From Sphagnum compactum (taxonomy: Eukaryota > Bryophyta > Sphagnopsida > Sphagnales): DNA of 64,000 nt. The stretch's first letter is position 1, and the number at the start of each line of letters is the position of its first letter. The position numbers and the translations under genes were made by a program. Shown in pieces: positions 25,535 to 38,112 of this stretch. The notes below the pieces were generated by a model. It made no database searches. It was not told the DNA's origin and was given only the letters and a program-made list of their open reading frames with translations. Location: contig OZ234494.1 of NCBI GenBank assembly GCA_965153455.1, positions 27,581,354 through 27,645,353 of the forward strand, written 5' to 3'.

Positions 25535-25863
25535 ACTAATAATGATCATTTATTTTTCGTTGAACCCCGTGCCTAATGCACAGGTTTGCGTGCATTTGGA
25601 GGTACATATTACAAAATTACAATTACAAACTACATTTCCAAAACCTCTTTATATATAACATTTCGCATGTATCTATGGGGACCCTGGTCATTGAAAATCT
25701 TGATGTTTGCACTACTTGTGACTTTTGAAATAGCAACATAGAGCTGACCACGGGAATAGACCGGAGACGGCAAATATATCCCAACGTTGTTGAATGTCTG
25801 ACCTTGACTCTTGTTGATTGTGATCGCAAATGCCACTCGAACTAAAAATTGACAACGACACAA
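25535..25863 (-). mobile_element. Helitron fragment: C-terminal end of Pif1-type helicase plus 3' hairpin
   Basis: The minus frame 25863-25630 encodes FLVRVAFAITINKSQGQT, then NNVGIYLP and QLYVAISKVTS, the closing motifs of the Pif1-like helicase domain of Helitron RepHel proteins. Nothing of the remaining helicase or Rep domain is visible upstream, so this is a 3' remnant. Beyond the stop, 25566-25572 and 25578-25584 form a 7-bp stem with one mismatch and a 5-nt loop (CCCGTGC/GCACAGG), like a Helitron 3' hairpin. A TTAG followed by T occurs at 25538-25535, a degenerate form of the CTRR|T end, but it is farther from the hairpin than usual. Helicase call firm; the terminus is tentative. Confidence 0.75.
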
Positions 25864-28089
25864 AACAAATGGCCAATCACAATAGAGTCCATGTATAATG
25901 TGCGCTCATTATCTGTGGTAACCAGTGCCCTCTCACTGGTCACCAGACATAACCATCACTTATGAGAGTGAAGTTGCCCTCTTTTCATCCATCCACACAG
26001 AAAGTGGTCATGACATTTTTCATCTGCAAAGCTAAGGCTTATTGAATTGTTGGGCTAATGAGAGCTGAGGGTGGTACCTTGTGCTAACTGGCAGGTCCCT
26101 AATGAGAGGAAAGGTCAAAGGCTATGGCTTGTAAACCATGGTAAGCATATGCTGCTTGTGATAGTATGAGGTCTTTACCATGGTTAGAAACCTCCGGTCC
26201 AGTTCTGGACCCATTTCTTAGCATTTCAAGATTCCCTAAACCCCTAAACCCACCCCAAAAAAAAAAGTTGCATATTTGAGACATATTCAAAAAGGAACAA
26301 CCATTGTTGAGCGAATATTTGAATTTTCAAACCTACTTTTCTCAAAGACAAAAATTTTAAGAAGGAAAAATAAAATAAAATATATATTTTTTGTAATATT
26401 TTATTTTCGAAATGGAATCTTTAAATTAATTAATTAATTAATTATATTGCAAACATGTGTAGCTAGAGGTGAGGGCATTATTGCCGAAAGTGGGGCAGTT
26501 CTCAGCTGCTGCCTGCCTCCTGGAGTCCTGGAGTGGAGTGGGGACCTTCTTATTTTGGTAATACCCTTGCCCTTGCTTCGACGAATAAGTATATATGTAT
26601 ATATTCTTGCATAGACTTGGCTTAAATAGACGGATGACGGGATGGATGAGATGTTCGTCCGGTTGGATGACGGGACGGATTAAGGGGAAGCTACACGACG
26701 TCCTTTACTATATATAATTTTTAGCATGTAGTTATTTATAATAATATTTTATATCATAGAATTATTGAACATAATTCTACAAAAAATATATTAAGAAAAG
26801 TTGGGTGCAAGTATCAAGATTTTGTTTTAAATTAAAAATCGTTCATTCAATGCAGTGTTTCTTTTTTCAATTATGTGATGTTGCCACACTGGCTATCATC
26901 CCACAAGGAAATTTAGCCATGTTTGGCTATATAGATCAGAAATTTAATAAAATCCATTTATATCCTGGCTACTTTCTTGAACAATTTGTAGAAACATGGA
27001 AATGGTTTAGAAGAAAAAAAAAATTGATTTCTGGTGATTTTTTAAAAGGAATATTTGATAGAATTTTATTTTTTTAAATCGCCAAATGATGAAAAAAACT
27101 GAATCAATTTGCTTATCAATATGTTGAATCTAAAATGACCAACATGATTAATCATGTATATTAACATTATGGTATTTATAACTCACTCTTTTTTGCTAAC
27201 AATTTTGAATTCTTTAATTGAAATATCCAAGTTTGTGATTTAAGTTCTAAACTAATTTAGAAGAAAATTAAGTAGCAAAATGTGTACCTATTATGATGGG
27301 TTTGATGTCAACTATTTTTCTTTACTAGTGTAGGGTAATACCCCAAGGGTATTATGCCCTTTCTCCAATTGCTTAGGACAAGGTGGTAGTTGGACTTGGC
27401 CTTTACATTTTGGGAATGTCCCTCACCACCAGCTTGGCTTCTACCCATTATTCTAATGGACAAGACAAAGCTTGTCATGAACTTTAACAGAAAGGCATAG
27501 GAGGGGAGGCTCCTTAGACCTATTCATTAAGAGTGGAGGGATCTTACACCTATACTAAGTAGGCATAATTTCCCTCTCACTCTTAGAGGGTAAGCATAAA
27601 ATGATTCCTCTTTTTTTCATGGATAGAAGGTGCCTTTCCAAAATACATTAGGAAATTCTGGGAGTGCTTCATGGGGAAATATTAAAATTAAGCTTCAATA
27701 ATAGGTTGGGGGTAAGGGGTCCCCATTTGTTATGTTGCAAGGTATGAAAAAAGGGGTCCCATTTGTTATTGTGTTGAATGTCATGATAAAAATGAAAGAA
27801 AAGAAAGGAAAAACAAAAAGTAATTTGAATTAAATTAAATTAAATCAAATTTTGATTAGGGATCCAAATCAAGATTCCTGTGCCAAAACAAGTGTAACAA
27901 CCAGTGGAGATTAACATGCTTGACACCAAAATATTGGAAAATAATACTTTTGGAGAGACATTCGACCTCAACCCATTTTAGCCAACTAAAGGTGAAATCC
28001 TTACTCCAAGTTTGTCCGTGACTATCACGGCCTTTTCATTCACAAATGGGATATCTCACATATGGATAGGGAGGTTGTGATAGAATACG
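25864..28089. other. AT-rich intergenic DNA
   Basis: No gene seen. Contains a TTAA microsatellite at 26425-26445, a repeated GGATGACGGGA motif near 26630-26690 and an imperfect palindrome at 27331-27362. Confidence 0.5.
26425..26445. repeat. TTAA microsatellite
   Basis: Five or so tandem copies of the tetranucleotide taat/ttaa. Confidence 0.85.
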
Positions 28090-30900
28090 ATGAGTTTGGG
28101 CACAACCATTATGTCATTATGAAGTTTATGGGACCAAAACCCCACCTTAATCAGATTATTGATCAGGTTGTGTATGTCGATTAAAAAGGCCAAACAAGCA
28201 AAATCTCCTTGAAAATGGACTTGTCTAGTAGGGTTTTCATGCTCAAAACAAATGGCCCACTACCAATGAAGAAGGTCTTTATGTTCACCTCACACGAAGG
28301 AGATTGGGGAATGTGCATGTACCATGAATGGAGTCCTTGAGTTGATCTAGACAACCCATCAAGGATGAAAATACCCATATGAGTTTCAATTCACAACTTG
28401 CCTTTTGAATACCAACCAATTGGTAGGTTCATGACAAGTAAACTTGGTATTGACCAAAACAATCATGTCAACCTAAATCCAAGGTTTTGTGTCTCAATGG
28501 AGGTGGATAAAGGCTGGATAGCTGCATTGATGATTAAGGCTATTGGAAATCATGGTTCATCACTATTCTTGATAGTGGGTTCAACCCAATCAGGTGTAGC
28601 CCAGATGTTGTATGAATTTGCACCACAAAGTTTCAGAGTGCTTAAAACTACCCCCAAAAACAATCTCATTGAAATCAAAATGGTATTATGGAGGAACATT
28701 TCTTATACAAGAAAATTACAAACAAAGAGACTGCCCCAAACACGAAAACCTGGCATCATGTCCAGGGAAAACAACCAACTACTAACAATAAGAAAGATGA
28801 GATGGATGAAGAAGGATTTTAAACTACGAGTAAAAGAGGAGTTCATGCCTTCAACAAGGGAAGGTAACGAGGTTCATTCCAAGGGGCACATGGTGTAATT
28901 TGTGGAGGTTTTGGAGGAAGAGGAAACACACTAATGTTGGACTAGAACATGTTGGACACAAGAACAAATTCCAACACCCTATCTTTGCACCTTTTAATGA
29001 AGATGGTCATAATGAGAACCAAACTACAACTAAACAATAAGCACAAGCGACGCCAATGTCGATTGTGACACCTCCTATGGTGACTCCCCCTATTGCATCA
29101 CAAGGTTCACCAATAGTTGATGTTGCAGGAACTAGCACGGAATGGTCACCAACTAAGCTAAGTGGGGCCAAAAGAAGTTTGGAAACAACCTTTTCAAATG
29201 AAAGTTCATCTAAATTGTGAGGATGATGAGGTGCAAGTTAATCATCTAGAAAATATACATCATCTACCAAAATTTCAATCACATTGTGAACAACAATTAA
29301 CATCATGCCTTCCTCCAATGTGTGTCAAGTGTTGGTGACATTTCCAAAACGACCATCAACTGTAGCCAACAACCAAACTTAGGTACCCATGTGAATGACA
29401 TTGATGCAGTTCTTCCAACCCTATAAACAAAGAGTTGGATGTGGTTAAAGAAACACATGAAATCTTGAAAGGACCAACCAAAAAGGACTCCATAGGTTAA
29501 GAATTTCATCGACCACCAACTACAACTAAGGTTGTGGAACAATCACAATCCTATTTGCAATTACCCTTCAACCAATGGGCAAACATGAAGGTTACCCAAG
29601 TTGCAACATATGTTGAAGGAAGGAAGTTTCACAACAACGTGTTGGTAGACATTGGAGTTGTTAATTACAGTGTGAAGATGTAGACCTCTTTGAAGATGCA
29701 ACAAATTAATAATAGACTTCTTAATTTACCTCCTAGCCCAAATGTCAAGCACATGGTGAAGATTCCTTTGAAGGATCTCAATGGAACAATTAAATGCACA
29801 AGCTCAATAACAAGATTCAACCTTGCTACCCTAAATTTGTAAGGCAATCAAAACTCAACCACCAATCATCTTCAAACTATGGGAAAACACAGTCCAAGTG
29901 TCCAAGCCTTTGGCTAGAATTAGAAGTACTCCTACCACTAAGGAGAACATTCCAAACTCGAGCATGGGTTTGTCTAACTTGTGGAATAGCTCCAAGTCAA
30001 ATTATTTTACACAACAATGATAGAAATCTAATTATTTCACTTTTGTCTTTGTTGACCCATGAAAGTTTAAATCTTATTTTCTAACATTCAAAGGCTCAAT
30101 GACCTAAATTCAAGAGCTATAATCACAAATTATATTAGGTTGTGTGGTCTAATTATTGATTTCTTCTTTATTCAAGAACATAAGTCAAGGGTGACCTAGT
30201 TTAAAAGTTTCAATCTAAACTATGGCCAAAAGCTCTAAATTAGACTAAGGAAATTTCCTTAAAATATAATAATGATAGTTTTTAATGGAGTTGGTAGAAG
30301 AGGAGTTAGCATGTTTGTTCATAATAAATGGAAGAATTTTATTAAAGACTTTGGTTTTCTTCAAGATAACCAAATGGTTTGGGTTAAAGTGGAGAACCTT
30401 CCAAGAGGAGATATTGGATCAACTAATGTTTATGCCCCCAATGAATGATCTCTGATAACTTTACACACTCTAGAAGGAAATCCTTCAAGAACTGCCTCAA
30501 GGTTGTAAATGGATTTCTTTTGGAAACTTTAACATGGTAGAAAGTGCAATGGACAAGTCTTTTAGTTATGGTCAACTAATGCCTCTTCATGAAAAAAAAC
30601 CTTGCGATGGAGTTAAAGAAACTTTTGTGGTCTAGGATAATTTTTCCAAAACAAATGGTCTTATCTATTTTTGGGACAATCCAAAAATGATGCAAAAAAA
30701 CCTTTGATCACCTAAATATAATTTACACATCAAAAGAACAACCTTTATCTTACATCAAATTGTCAAAGTACTTGAGACTCATGGAAATGGCTCAAGGTTT
30801 TACCATAGTTCAGTCTTGAAGGCATCATTGATATTGGTTCAAAAAGGAAAGGTGGGACTATTTGGAAGATGAACATGATCAAGCTAATGAATACATTAGG
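28090..30900 (+). mobile_element. Decayed LINE (non-LTR retrotransposon) relic
   Basis: Conceptual translation, broken by many stops, shows two recognisable parts. Around 28340-28640 it reads HEWSP, then IHNLPFEYQPIGRF, NPRFCVSMEVDKGWI, like the DUF4283-type nucleic-acid-binding ORF1 of plant LINEs. Around 30280-30850 it shows NGVGRRGVSMFVHNKW, VWVKVENLPRGD, STNVYAPNE, FGNFNMVE and DKSFSYGQLMP, the APE-type endonuclease of ORF2; the usual GDFN motif reads GNFN. A segment near 29620-29690 (NVLVDIGVV) looks like a retroviral-type aspartic protease strand, so a second element may be mixed in. Reverse transcriptase is not recognisable, so the 3' end is lost or too decayed. Confidence 0.65.
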
Positions 30901-33875
30901 AGGATAATTATGTAAAAAGGCCTTGTTTCTAGACCCTAGGCAATTTTCCATGACAAACTAGGATTGCACCTCTTAAACAATTTCAAACACCCCCACCGTG
31001 GAATTTTGTTCATAAAAGGTGTTGATTTTTCTTATGTAATTTCAATAACCTTCAATTGTAATTGCATGAGGGTTATTGATTGTTTGCATCTTTTTTACAT
31101 ATTCAACAAATGCCTCCTCTTAATTTTGTAAAACCCTTACTTTTTCTATTTTTTGAGATTGTGAAATGCCTTACAATAATGATTTAGTAGTGATGTGTGA
31201 GGCACACCAAATCTAGCTTGTAGTTTGGATCTTATAGCCAATTTCAACAACCTCCATTATAGATTTCAAGGATACATTGTCCTAATTCCCATTTTTTTCA
31301 TGCTCCCTTTGCCAACTTGATTGCCTTACATGGTCTTCATTATGTAGAATTTTGCCTTTTGCATGATTCCTAAGTTCAATGTTTGACTATTAAAAGGCAT
31401 CAACACGATTGTGCTTGTTTAGTCAATTTGATCTCAAGATATGTTTGATTGGGATGGATTTTTATCCTAATTGTGGGCACCAATTCGTGTATCTAAGTTC
31501 AATCAAAGAATCACAACTAGCGAAGCCCCTCTTGCATGTTCAACTTATATGATCCAAATGATAGATCTGCAAGTTGCATAAAATACTCGAAGTTTAAAGG
31601 TTGAGGGGATCTTTCACATTATGTCATTCCCATGCTTCTTTGTACTCCACAAAATTGCAAGTTTTCAATTGTCATTGGTTTGAACATCTTCCTCATCCTC
31701 ATTTTTGACTTAGTAAGTAACCTCCACATTTGACTTTCCAACACAAAGTGATTCATATTATCAATAATCTCTTGCAAATCTCAAAACAAACAACCATCTT
31801 GCACCTAAAATGGGCACCTTGTATTTACTTTGAAAATAACACAAAAATGGTTTATATCTTAACCACATTTTGGCATAATACACTTCAAGTCTCACATCTC
31901 CACCTAAACTGTAATGCATTGTTCCACAAAACCCAAACTACATGATTTTGGAGTACACAACAAATTCTAATGCATCATTTCATAGAACTCAACCCAAGGA
32001 TTTTGTGTTGGGAAAGGAACAACTTTTTGGCTCTTCTTGGATTCCTAGCTTGGAGAAGCTTCCATTTGACCTCAAATCAAATCTAGGAAAAGCTAAAAAG
32101 TTGTATCCTACATAAAGAACACCGTTTGATAACATCCAAAACCAATCTCCACCATTGAACAGTGACAAAGCATTATTTAAAAGTCATAACGATCAATATT
32201 CAATCAATTGACATAAAATTTCATGGATGAATTTTTTTTTTCATATTGAAATTGATGATGAAATTTCATCCACAAAAGTTCATGAAATGAACATTCACTA
32301 ATGATACTTCATGCATTGATGAACATGGAATTTGGACAAATGGCAATGGTTGAAATAAAATTGCAAATGACTTGTATTTTGTGAATGGTATAAAAATTGT
32401 AGATCATATATTTGGATGAAATTTGTATCATCCTAAAATATGATGAAATTTCATCCATTCAACCTAATAATGAAAGTTCATCCATTCATACATTGGAATT
32501 CATGGGTGCTATTTCATTGATGAAATCCAATTCATCTTGAAACATCATGAAGGTTCTTATTTCATACAATTGTTTCATTCATCAACCATGAATGTTTTCA
32601 TCTAGTCTCATTTCTCATTCATGAAAATTAGTGTTGTTGCAATTTGGAAATAATTCATCCAATCAATGAGGTTACATTCATCCATGAAAATTAATTTCAT
32701 CCATGTACATAGATGACTTGGTGTCATGCTTTATCCGTCAACAAAACATTTCACTTTGTCCATCAATTTCACCCATCATCCATTTGAATGATGCGAATGA
32801 TGAGAATGGATGATGATTCATCCTTGCACTTTCATTACCAAATGGGCCTAAATCTCACATCATTCATACAGATTGGATGCCAAGGAAACATCAAATTTCA
32901 AGTTTTAAAACCTTTCAAATTGCTCTCTGGATGCATTCCAAGAAAAACTTTGGACATCATTCATGCAGGTTGAATTCCAATGAAACATCAAATTTCAAGT
33001 TTTAAAACCTTTCAAATTGCTCTCTGGATGCATTCCAAGAAAAACTTTGGACATGAGTCTGAAGGTACTTCTGCAAAAGCTTGAAATCTCATTTCTCTAA
33101 TTTCTCTCAAAGTGGCCACAAACTTCGTGACCTATATTCTTTGTCAGCCTCGGTGTCAGATATGGGGCTGTCTAGCTCTATGTGTGTTTCTAAGATCAAT
33201 AAAGTAAATGAAATCTCCCTCACTCACTCAGAATTGAGTCACATAGGCATTTTAGGGTGAATGGTCTTACTTATACATACTGCTCTCTCACAGCCGTGAA
33301 TCAAACTGTTTCGTGAGTTAAGAGCATGTCGATAGTCCCATTGCCTTGCAATTTGACCTGCCCAAGAGTCTTGAATGATATATACGGTTTTTAGTTTCCA
33401 AGACCATGGTAGCTTTACTTCACCCAATGCCTAACCACATAGCCAGCATAGAGCATCAAGAGACTCATGTACCTCCTCACTAGGACCCCACCTAGTAACA
33501 GGGGGAAACAATGAATCAATACTTTTCACAGGTCTATTTTGCACTGCAAGATTACCCCACATGCGGCTGTAGTGGCCGAGCATTATCAAACTCATTACCT
33601 TGCAAGACACTGATGTTGAGAGTATTCTATTGTACTGAAGACCCAGTCCTGCAATGGACCTAAGAACATCTTAAGCAAAGCTAGTTCGTGAAAGCAAGTT
33701 AGAGTGAGAGCAACAACAAGCTGGATATGGTAACTATTCATGATGATATAAAACTTTGAAGGGGAATTTGGCCAAATAGGCACTATCAAGAATTTACACA
33801 CTACAAGGACACACCATGGGGGGCATGAAAGAGAAAGTCATTATGGTTTATTGTTAACTTGGCAAAACTGTGGGT
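30901..33875. other. Intergenic, AT-rich, TTCATC-rich
   Basis: No gene seen. About 32200-32800 is dense in TTCATCC/ATGAAATTTCAT motifs on both strands; a 97-bp tandem duplication follows. Confidence 0.55.
32861..33054. repeat. 97-bp tandem duplication
   Basis: Units 32861-32957 and 32958-33054 differ only near their starts (attggatgccaagg versus gttgaattccaatg); the remaining 70 or so bases are identical, so the event is recent. Confidence 0.93.
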
Positions 33876-36800
33876 TCAAGAGGGAACACTATTTTGATTA
33901 GGCAGGCCAATTGCTGTCACAGGTGGAACTGGCATGTCTTGCCTGATTGCAGACAAAGGTGGCTCATGGATGCTTTGCTCTGGTAGTGTGCCAAGATGGC
34001 TCTCATCTAGAAGTCTTGTTTCCAGCTCACTCTGCGTGGCACTGGGCCTGGCTTGCTGATTTCCTCCTTTAGACGTAGCTCCTCTAGTTGGTGGCAGGGA
34101 GCTGGCAGAACTCCCTAGCACATGACCTTGTCCTGGGAATTTCTGTTGTGATATATGTTGACAAAATCAGTAATCAGTATCAGATCAGTAATCAGCTACC
34201 AATTCTTAAACAGGATGGCCCTCTTTTAACTAGTTTTGCAGATTTGCTACCCATCATTCAGAGTACTTAGTGCACAGAATGAGGAGATTGTTCCAAATTC
34301 TGCATTCAGACTGTTCTTCATCCCCATGTAGAACACCAAACCAGCTCATAGACTATACCCAAAAACAAAACACTAATGAGACAATCCATAAAGGTTGGTA
34401 CCTAAACAACACTCAAGGCAAAGTTTCAGTCCTCAGATCAGATATACCTCACCACACTCAACATCCCACTTAGCCAATACTTGGGTCTCATCCATGAAAA
34501 CTGTATACATCCATAAGGGACTGTCATTCCCTTCATTAGTCATGACAAATGACTGGACAAAACTGGTTCTGAGATCATGTAAACTGTACCGGCTTTCCAA
34601 TGTTCTTTTAATGCCAGATTTTCTAAGGCTTCACCATCTACTTCATGCTTGCAAATAGGACAATGGAAGACAGTTGGAACCATAGGTCAACAATCTGCTT
34701 AGAGGGTGCCAGCAGTCTGTTTTACACTGAGGAAAGAAAGTTGGCACAAACCTCATCTGCTTGGGGTTGAGATCTTGCTTGAGGCATCCATGATTGCAAG
34801 CTGCTCATTGCACCCCCAATCACTGGCCCGACACTGCAGTACATTGCAACCAAAGTGCAGACTCCAACAAATCAGTTCAAGTACTACACCATCATGGAAC
34901 AGGATCATAACCAGACCATCCATAAGTCTTGGATGTGTAGCAAGTTGTATGCTTTCCAAATCTTCATGATCAAAATCCCCAAGCACTTATCCTGACCCAG
35001 CAGAAATAGTTGTAATTAGTGTACTGTTCCTCCAACTGACCTGTACTGGGGATGTTCAGGGCTGCAATATATCCCACTACAACAAGTGTAGTGGATTTCT
35101 TGGCAGCCTTATAGTGGGTGAACTAGGGCTCTAGTGTAATTATGGGCACCACACAGCACTACCATGATCAAATAAAGTGGTAGTACATCCCCCTGTTAGG
35201 AACCCTTCAGAATAGGTCTCAGTTTCTTCTGAAGAGAAGTCCATGAATTTGAAACCGCCACCATTGAGATCGAAGACCCAAACATACTATGGACCAAAAG
35301 TAGCCATTACCTGGGATGTGGAAAGGAAGGCAGAGACAGAGAAGCACAGCCATCACTGCCTCCAACAATGAAACCAGGTCTCCTCACAAGTGGTGCCTGG
35401 ATTGAATTTGCATATATCCTCAAAAGTGTCAGAATACAGTGCAGACACAAAGGTCAGAATTCACTACATGGTTGTCAAACCTGAAGTACATCAACTGGAA
35501 GAGCTGGTCACAATAACTAAGGTGAAGTAAGTAACTACATATTCAAGGATGTTCAATGTAGTTTCACAACTAACCCATGAACACAAAATGAGCCTGTAAC
35601 AAATCAATCAATTGATCAAATTCTTTTAGCATGGAGTACAAATGCAAGTTGAGGAAGCTGAAACTTTGGCCAGAACATGCAATTCCTTTAAATCCCCTGA
35701 TCTCTCTGATTGAGAAATGCATTCCTCAGTAATTACCTCCAGGGACTGTTTGCAATATGGTTTCACCATTTCTGTATACAATATGACCAGAGAAGGGTTA
35801 TGTTCCACAGGTTCCACAGACAGATATAAAAACTTGAATAGGATAATGTGTGAGAATGTACCAGCACATGTGATCCTTCAATAGCTGAGTATCTCTCTGG
35901 ACGAAGTAGCAACCAATGGAAGAGGCCATATGTATCTGCCAAAAAGCACTTCTCTAAGCATGATGAAGTTCAATTGGAGAATCTTTCTATGTCATGAGAA
36001 TTTCGGAAATTGACACCTAGAGAGTGATGAACCATATAATCCCCCATGATATAGGTGCCATTTTGTCTCAAAGATACTGTCTTCCTCGAACTCTTGATCA
36101 CCCTCCTTATAATATGATTTCACTCACTGGTGCAGTTCTATTAGACAAACTGAAAAATATCATGATAAACCTGCATGCAGGCTAGACAAGTGACAGATTT
36201 AGTCATGACAAAATCTAGCCCTAGTCTACACCTGTAAAGACAACAACTCTCTTGGGGTTCTTAGCACCACCCCTTAAGTGCTCCCTTCTCTGGCATACGT
36301 GATTTGGTTCAAGCAAAAACATGGTTTGAAAACACATAGCTGTCATGACTGCATACAGAGACAGAGGAAGCAGGACTGACAAGCAAAGCCTGATAAAATG
36401 CCACTAAGGTGCCCAAGCAAAGACACTCTTGGCATCAGCAGCTGAAATAGGATCAGGAGCGCCCATGGATACCTGCCCACCATGTTCCAGTGAGCCACAG
36501 GTCAATCTCCAGAAGCTTGACCACTGAGGGCAATGCCAAATCAAAAGCTGGCAGAAAGTATATGCCAGTTAAATGTATGTCTTTAACAGGAATATCTTTA
36601 ACAGGAGTCCAACCACACTCAACCAAGCACAATGGTTCTGTTCAGCCATATGCAAAGATCACCTTTAACTCAGGAAGGCAAAAGAGATCAATACCACTTT
36701 GCGTTGACAGTAAAGAACCCAAAAATGCTGCACAGAGCACACCACCAATATATGTCCATGAGATTGCAGAGAAGTAACACTTTGAACATGACTATTATGG

Positions 36801-38112
36801 CAATTCCAGCCATACCAAAACAAACACAACAAGAATGAGTACCGTCATAACCTTGTGAGTGCCACTCACAAAGCATCTGACCATCACCTGCAGCATCAAT
36901 ATCAATGAAGAGTTGCCATTACTTCCCACTAACTTCATCAGCTCCCAATGGTGAATGTAGATTAGTACATCATGCTCAAAACTTCAGGCAAACAATTATA
37001 CAATAATTTGTCCAAAGTTTCTATTGCATTTGTGGAAGCAATGGCAAGAGTGGTGATGTTGGTTAGCACACAAGACACATAGCACACCAAAGATATTCCA
37101 CTTCAAGAGCCAAGTAGATACAATCTTGTAGCATAGTCAGTCCTCCTTCATCTTGCATTGTCTGGAAACTCTGGAACAGTGACAATAATCAAAATGACAT
37201 GGCATTGGGAATGACTTACCTGCGAGTCTGCGCAGTACTCAGTCTCGTCTCTATGACAATCATTGCAAAAATCACGCCTGAGAAGCCAATGCTACACTCG
37301 ATCAACAGGTCAGAGTATCGATGTATGGGATTGTAAGCTGCCATGTATGCTATAACAACATGAATGAGGGAGTTGCTAGTGGCCAAAAGAAAGAGGACAT
37401 GAAAGTAGCGAACTGAGCCAAGGAGGCGCTCCAGGCCACTGCCAATGGGAACCAGAGCGAGCATGTTGAACACCAAATGCAGGATTGATGCATGGAACAC
37501 CACTGATGTATATGGCCTGTAAACTGCAAAACTTCCTCTGAAATGTTCAGTACATAAAAATTAGCTTGAATCTTGGATGCAATTTTTTTTGGGATCAGAA
37601 ATGAACAGCAGGTGTAGTTCAGGAGCAAAATAGAACATTGTGACTGCCTTGAAAGAAGAACAGATAGTTTACAATATATCTTTCATAAGAATAGAGAAAT
37701 CTCCATTCTCACGATAAAGAAGAAAACAGCAAGGTTAACACTTCTTCAGGAAGCCACAGAAAGAACCAAACAAGGGGAGACAAAAAACAAAACAAAAAAC
37801 GAAAAACACACTCCGCGGTATGAACAAAAGTGCCAGTCTCACACCTGTTCAAGGACCATCAACAGATAGTTTACAATCACAAAACCCATCATCTGTACCT
37901 TGAAAGTGCTGGACCAGGTAAGATGGTAAGAGGCAGACTTGGTGAAATGAGTCATAGCCCAAGACAAGGCTGATGACATATATTGCAGAGCATGAAAATA
38001 CAATTGATGCAGTGACACTAGGAACAGCAGTCCACCACTGGCTTGCTCGAGTACTCAGACTTGCCTGCCATCCACATCCCCCACTTTGCTTGTCATCTTG
38101 AGAAATGAAAGC
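33876..38112 (-). CDS. Rhomboid-like protein of the RBL15 type, exons partly resolved
   Basis: Rhomboids are intramembrane serine proteases. Supported exons in transcript order: 38112-37899, 37523-37220, 36727-36695, 36472-36381, 35935-35862, 35396-35311, then a C-terminal exon at about 34150-33876. The first six join in phase. Readable motifs: QWWTAVPSV and YDSFHQVCLLPSYL; the exon at 37523 gives FHASILHLVFNMLALVPIGS, then GFSG, the GxSG box with the nucleophile Ser; the exon at 36472 gives LLGHLSGILSGF with the catalytic His. The tail (SELETRLLDESHL) matches the disordered region of RBL15. The first exon opens at an acceptor (TAG|GC) without ATG, so a further 5' exon is missing. The exon ending 35311 (phase 2) cannot join the last one directly, so one exon is unplaced. 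The family's UBA domain was not found; TGA at 33878-33876 closes the frame. Functional status is open. Confidence 0.78.
34480..35310 (-). other. Unassigned coding-like stretches inside the rhomboid locus
   Basis: Minus-strand frames read cleanly for 40-77 codons at about 34670-34530 (CPICKHEVDGEAL... WKAGTVYMISEP), 34986-34753 and 35285-35140 (VWVFDLNGGGFKFMDF). They do not fit the rhomboid and were not recognised. They may be debris of another gene or chance frames. Confidence 0.25.
36843..37130. repeat. Dispersed repeat, copy B (inside rhomboid intron)
   Basis: Same block order as copies near 17.9 and 53.2 kb. Lies wholly in the intron between rhomboid exons 37523-37220 and 36727-36695. 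Confidence 0.75.
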
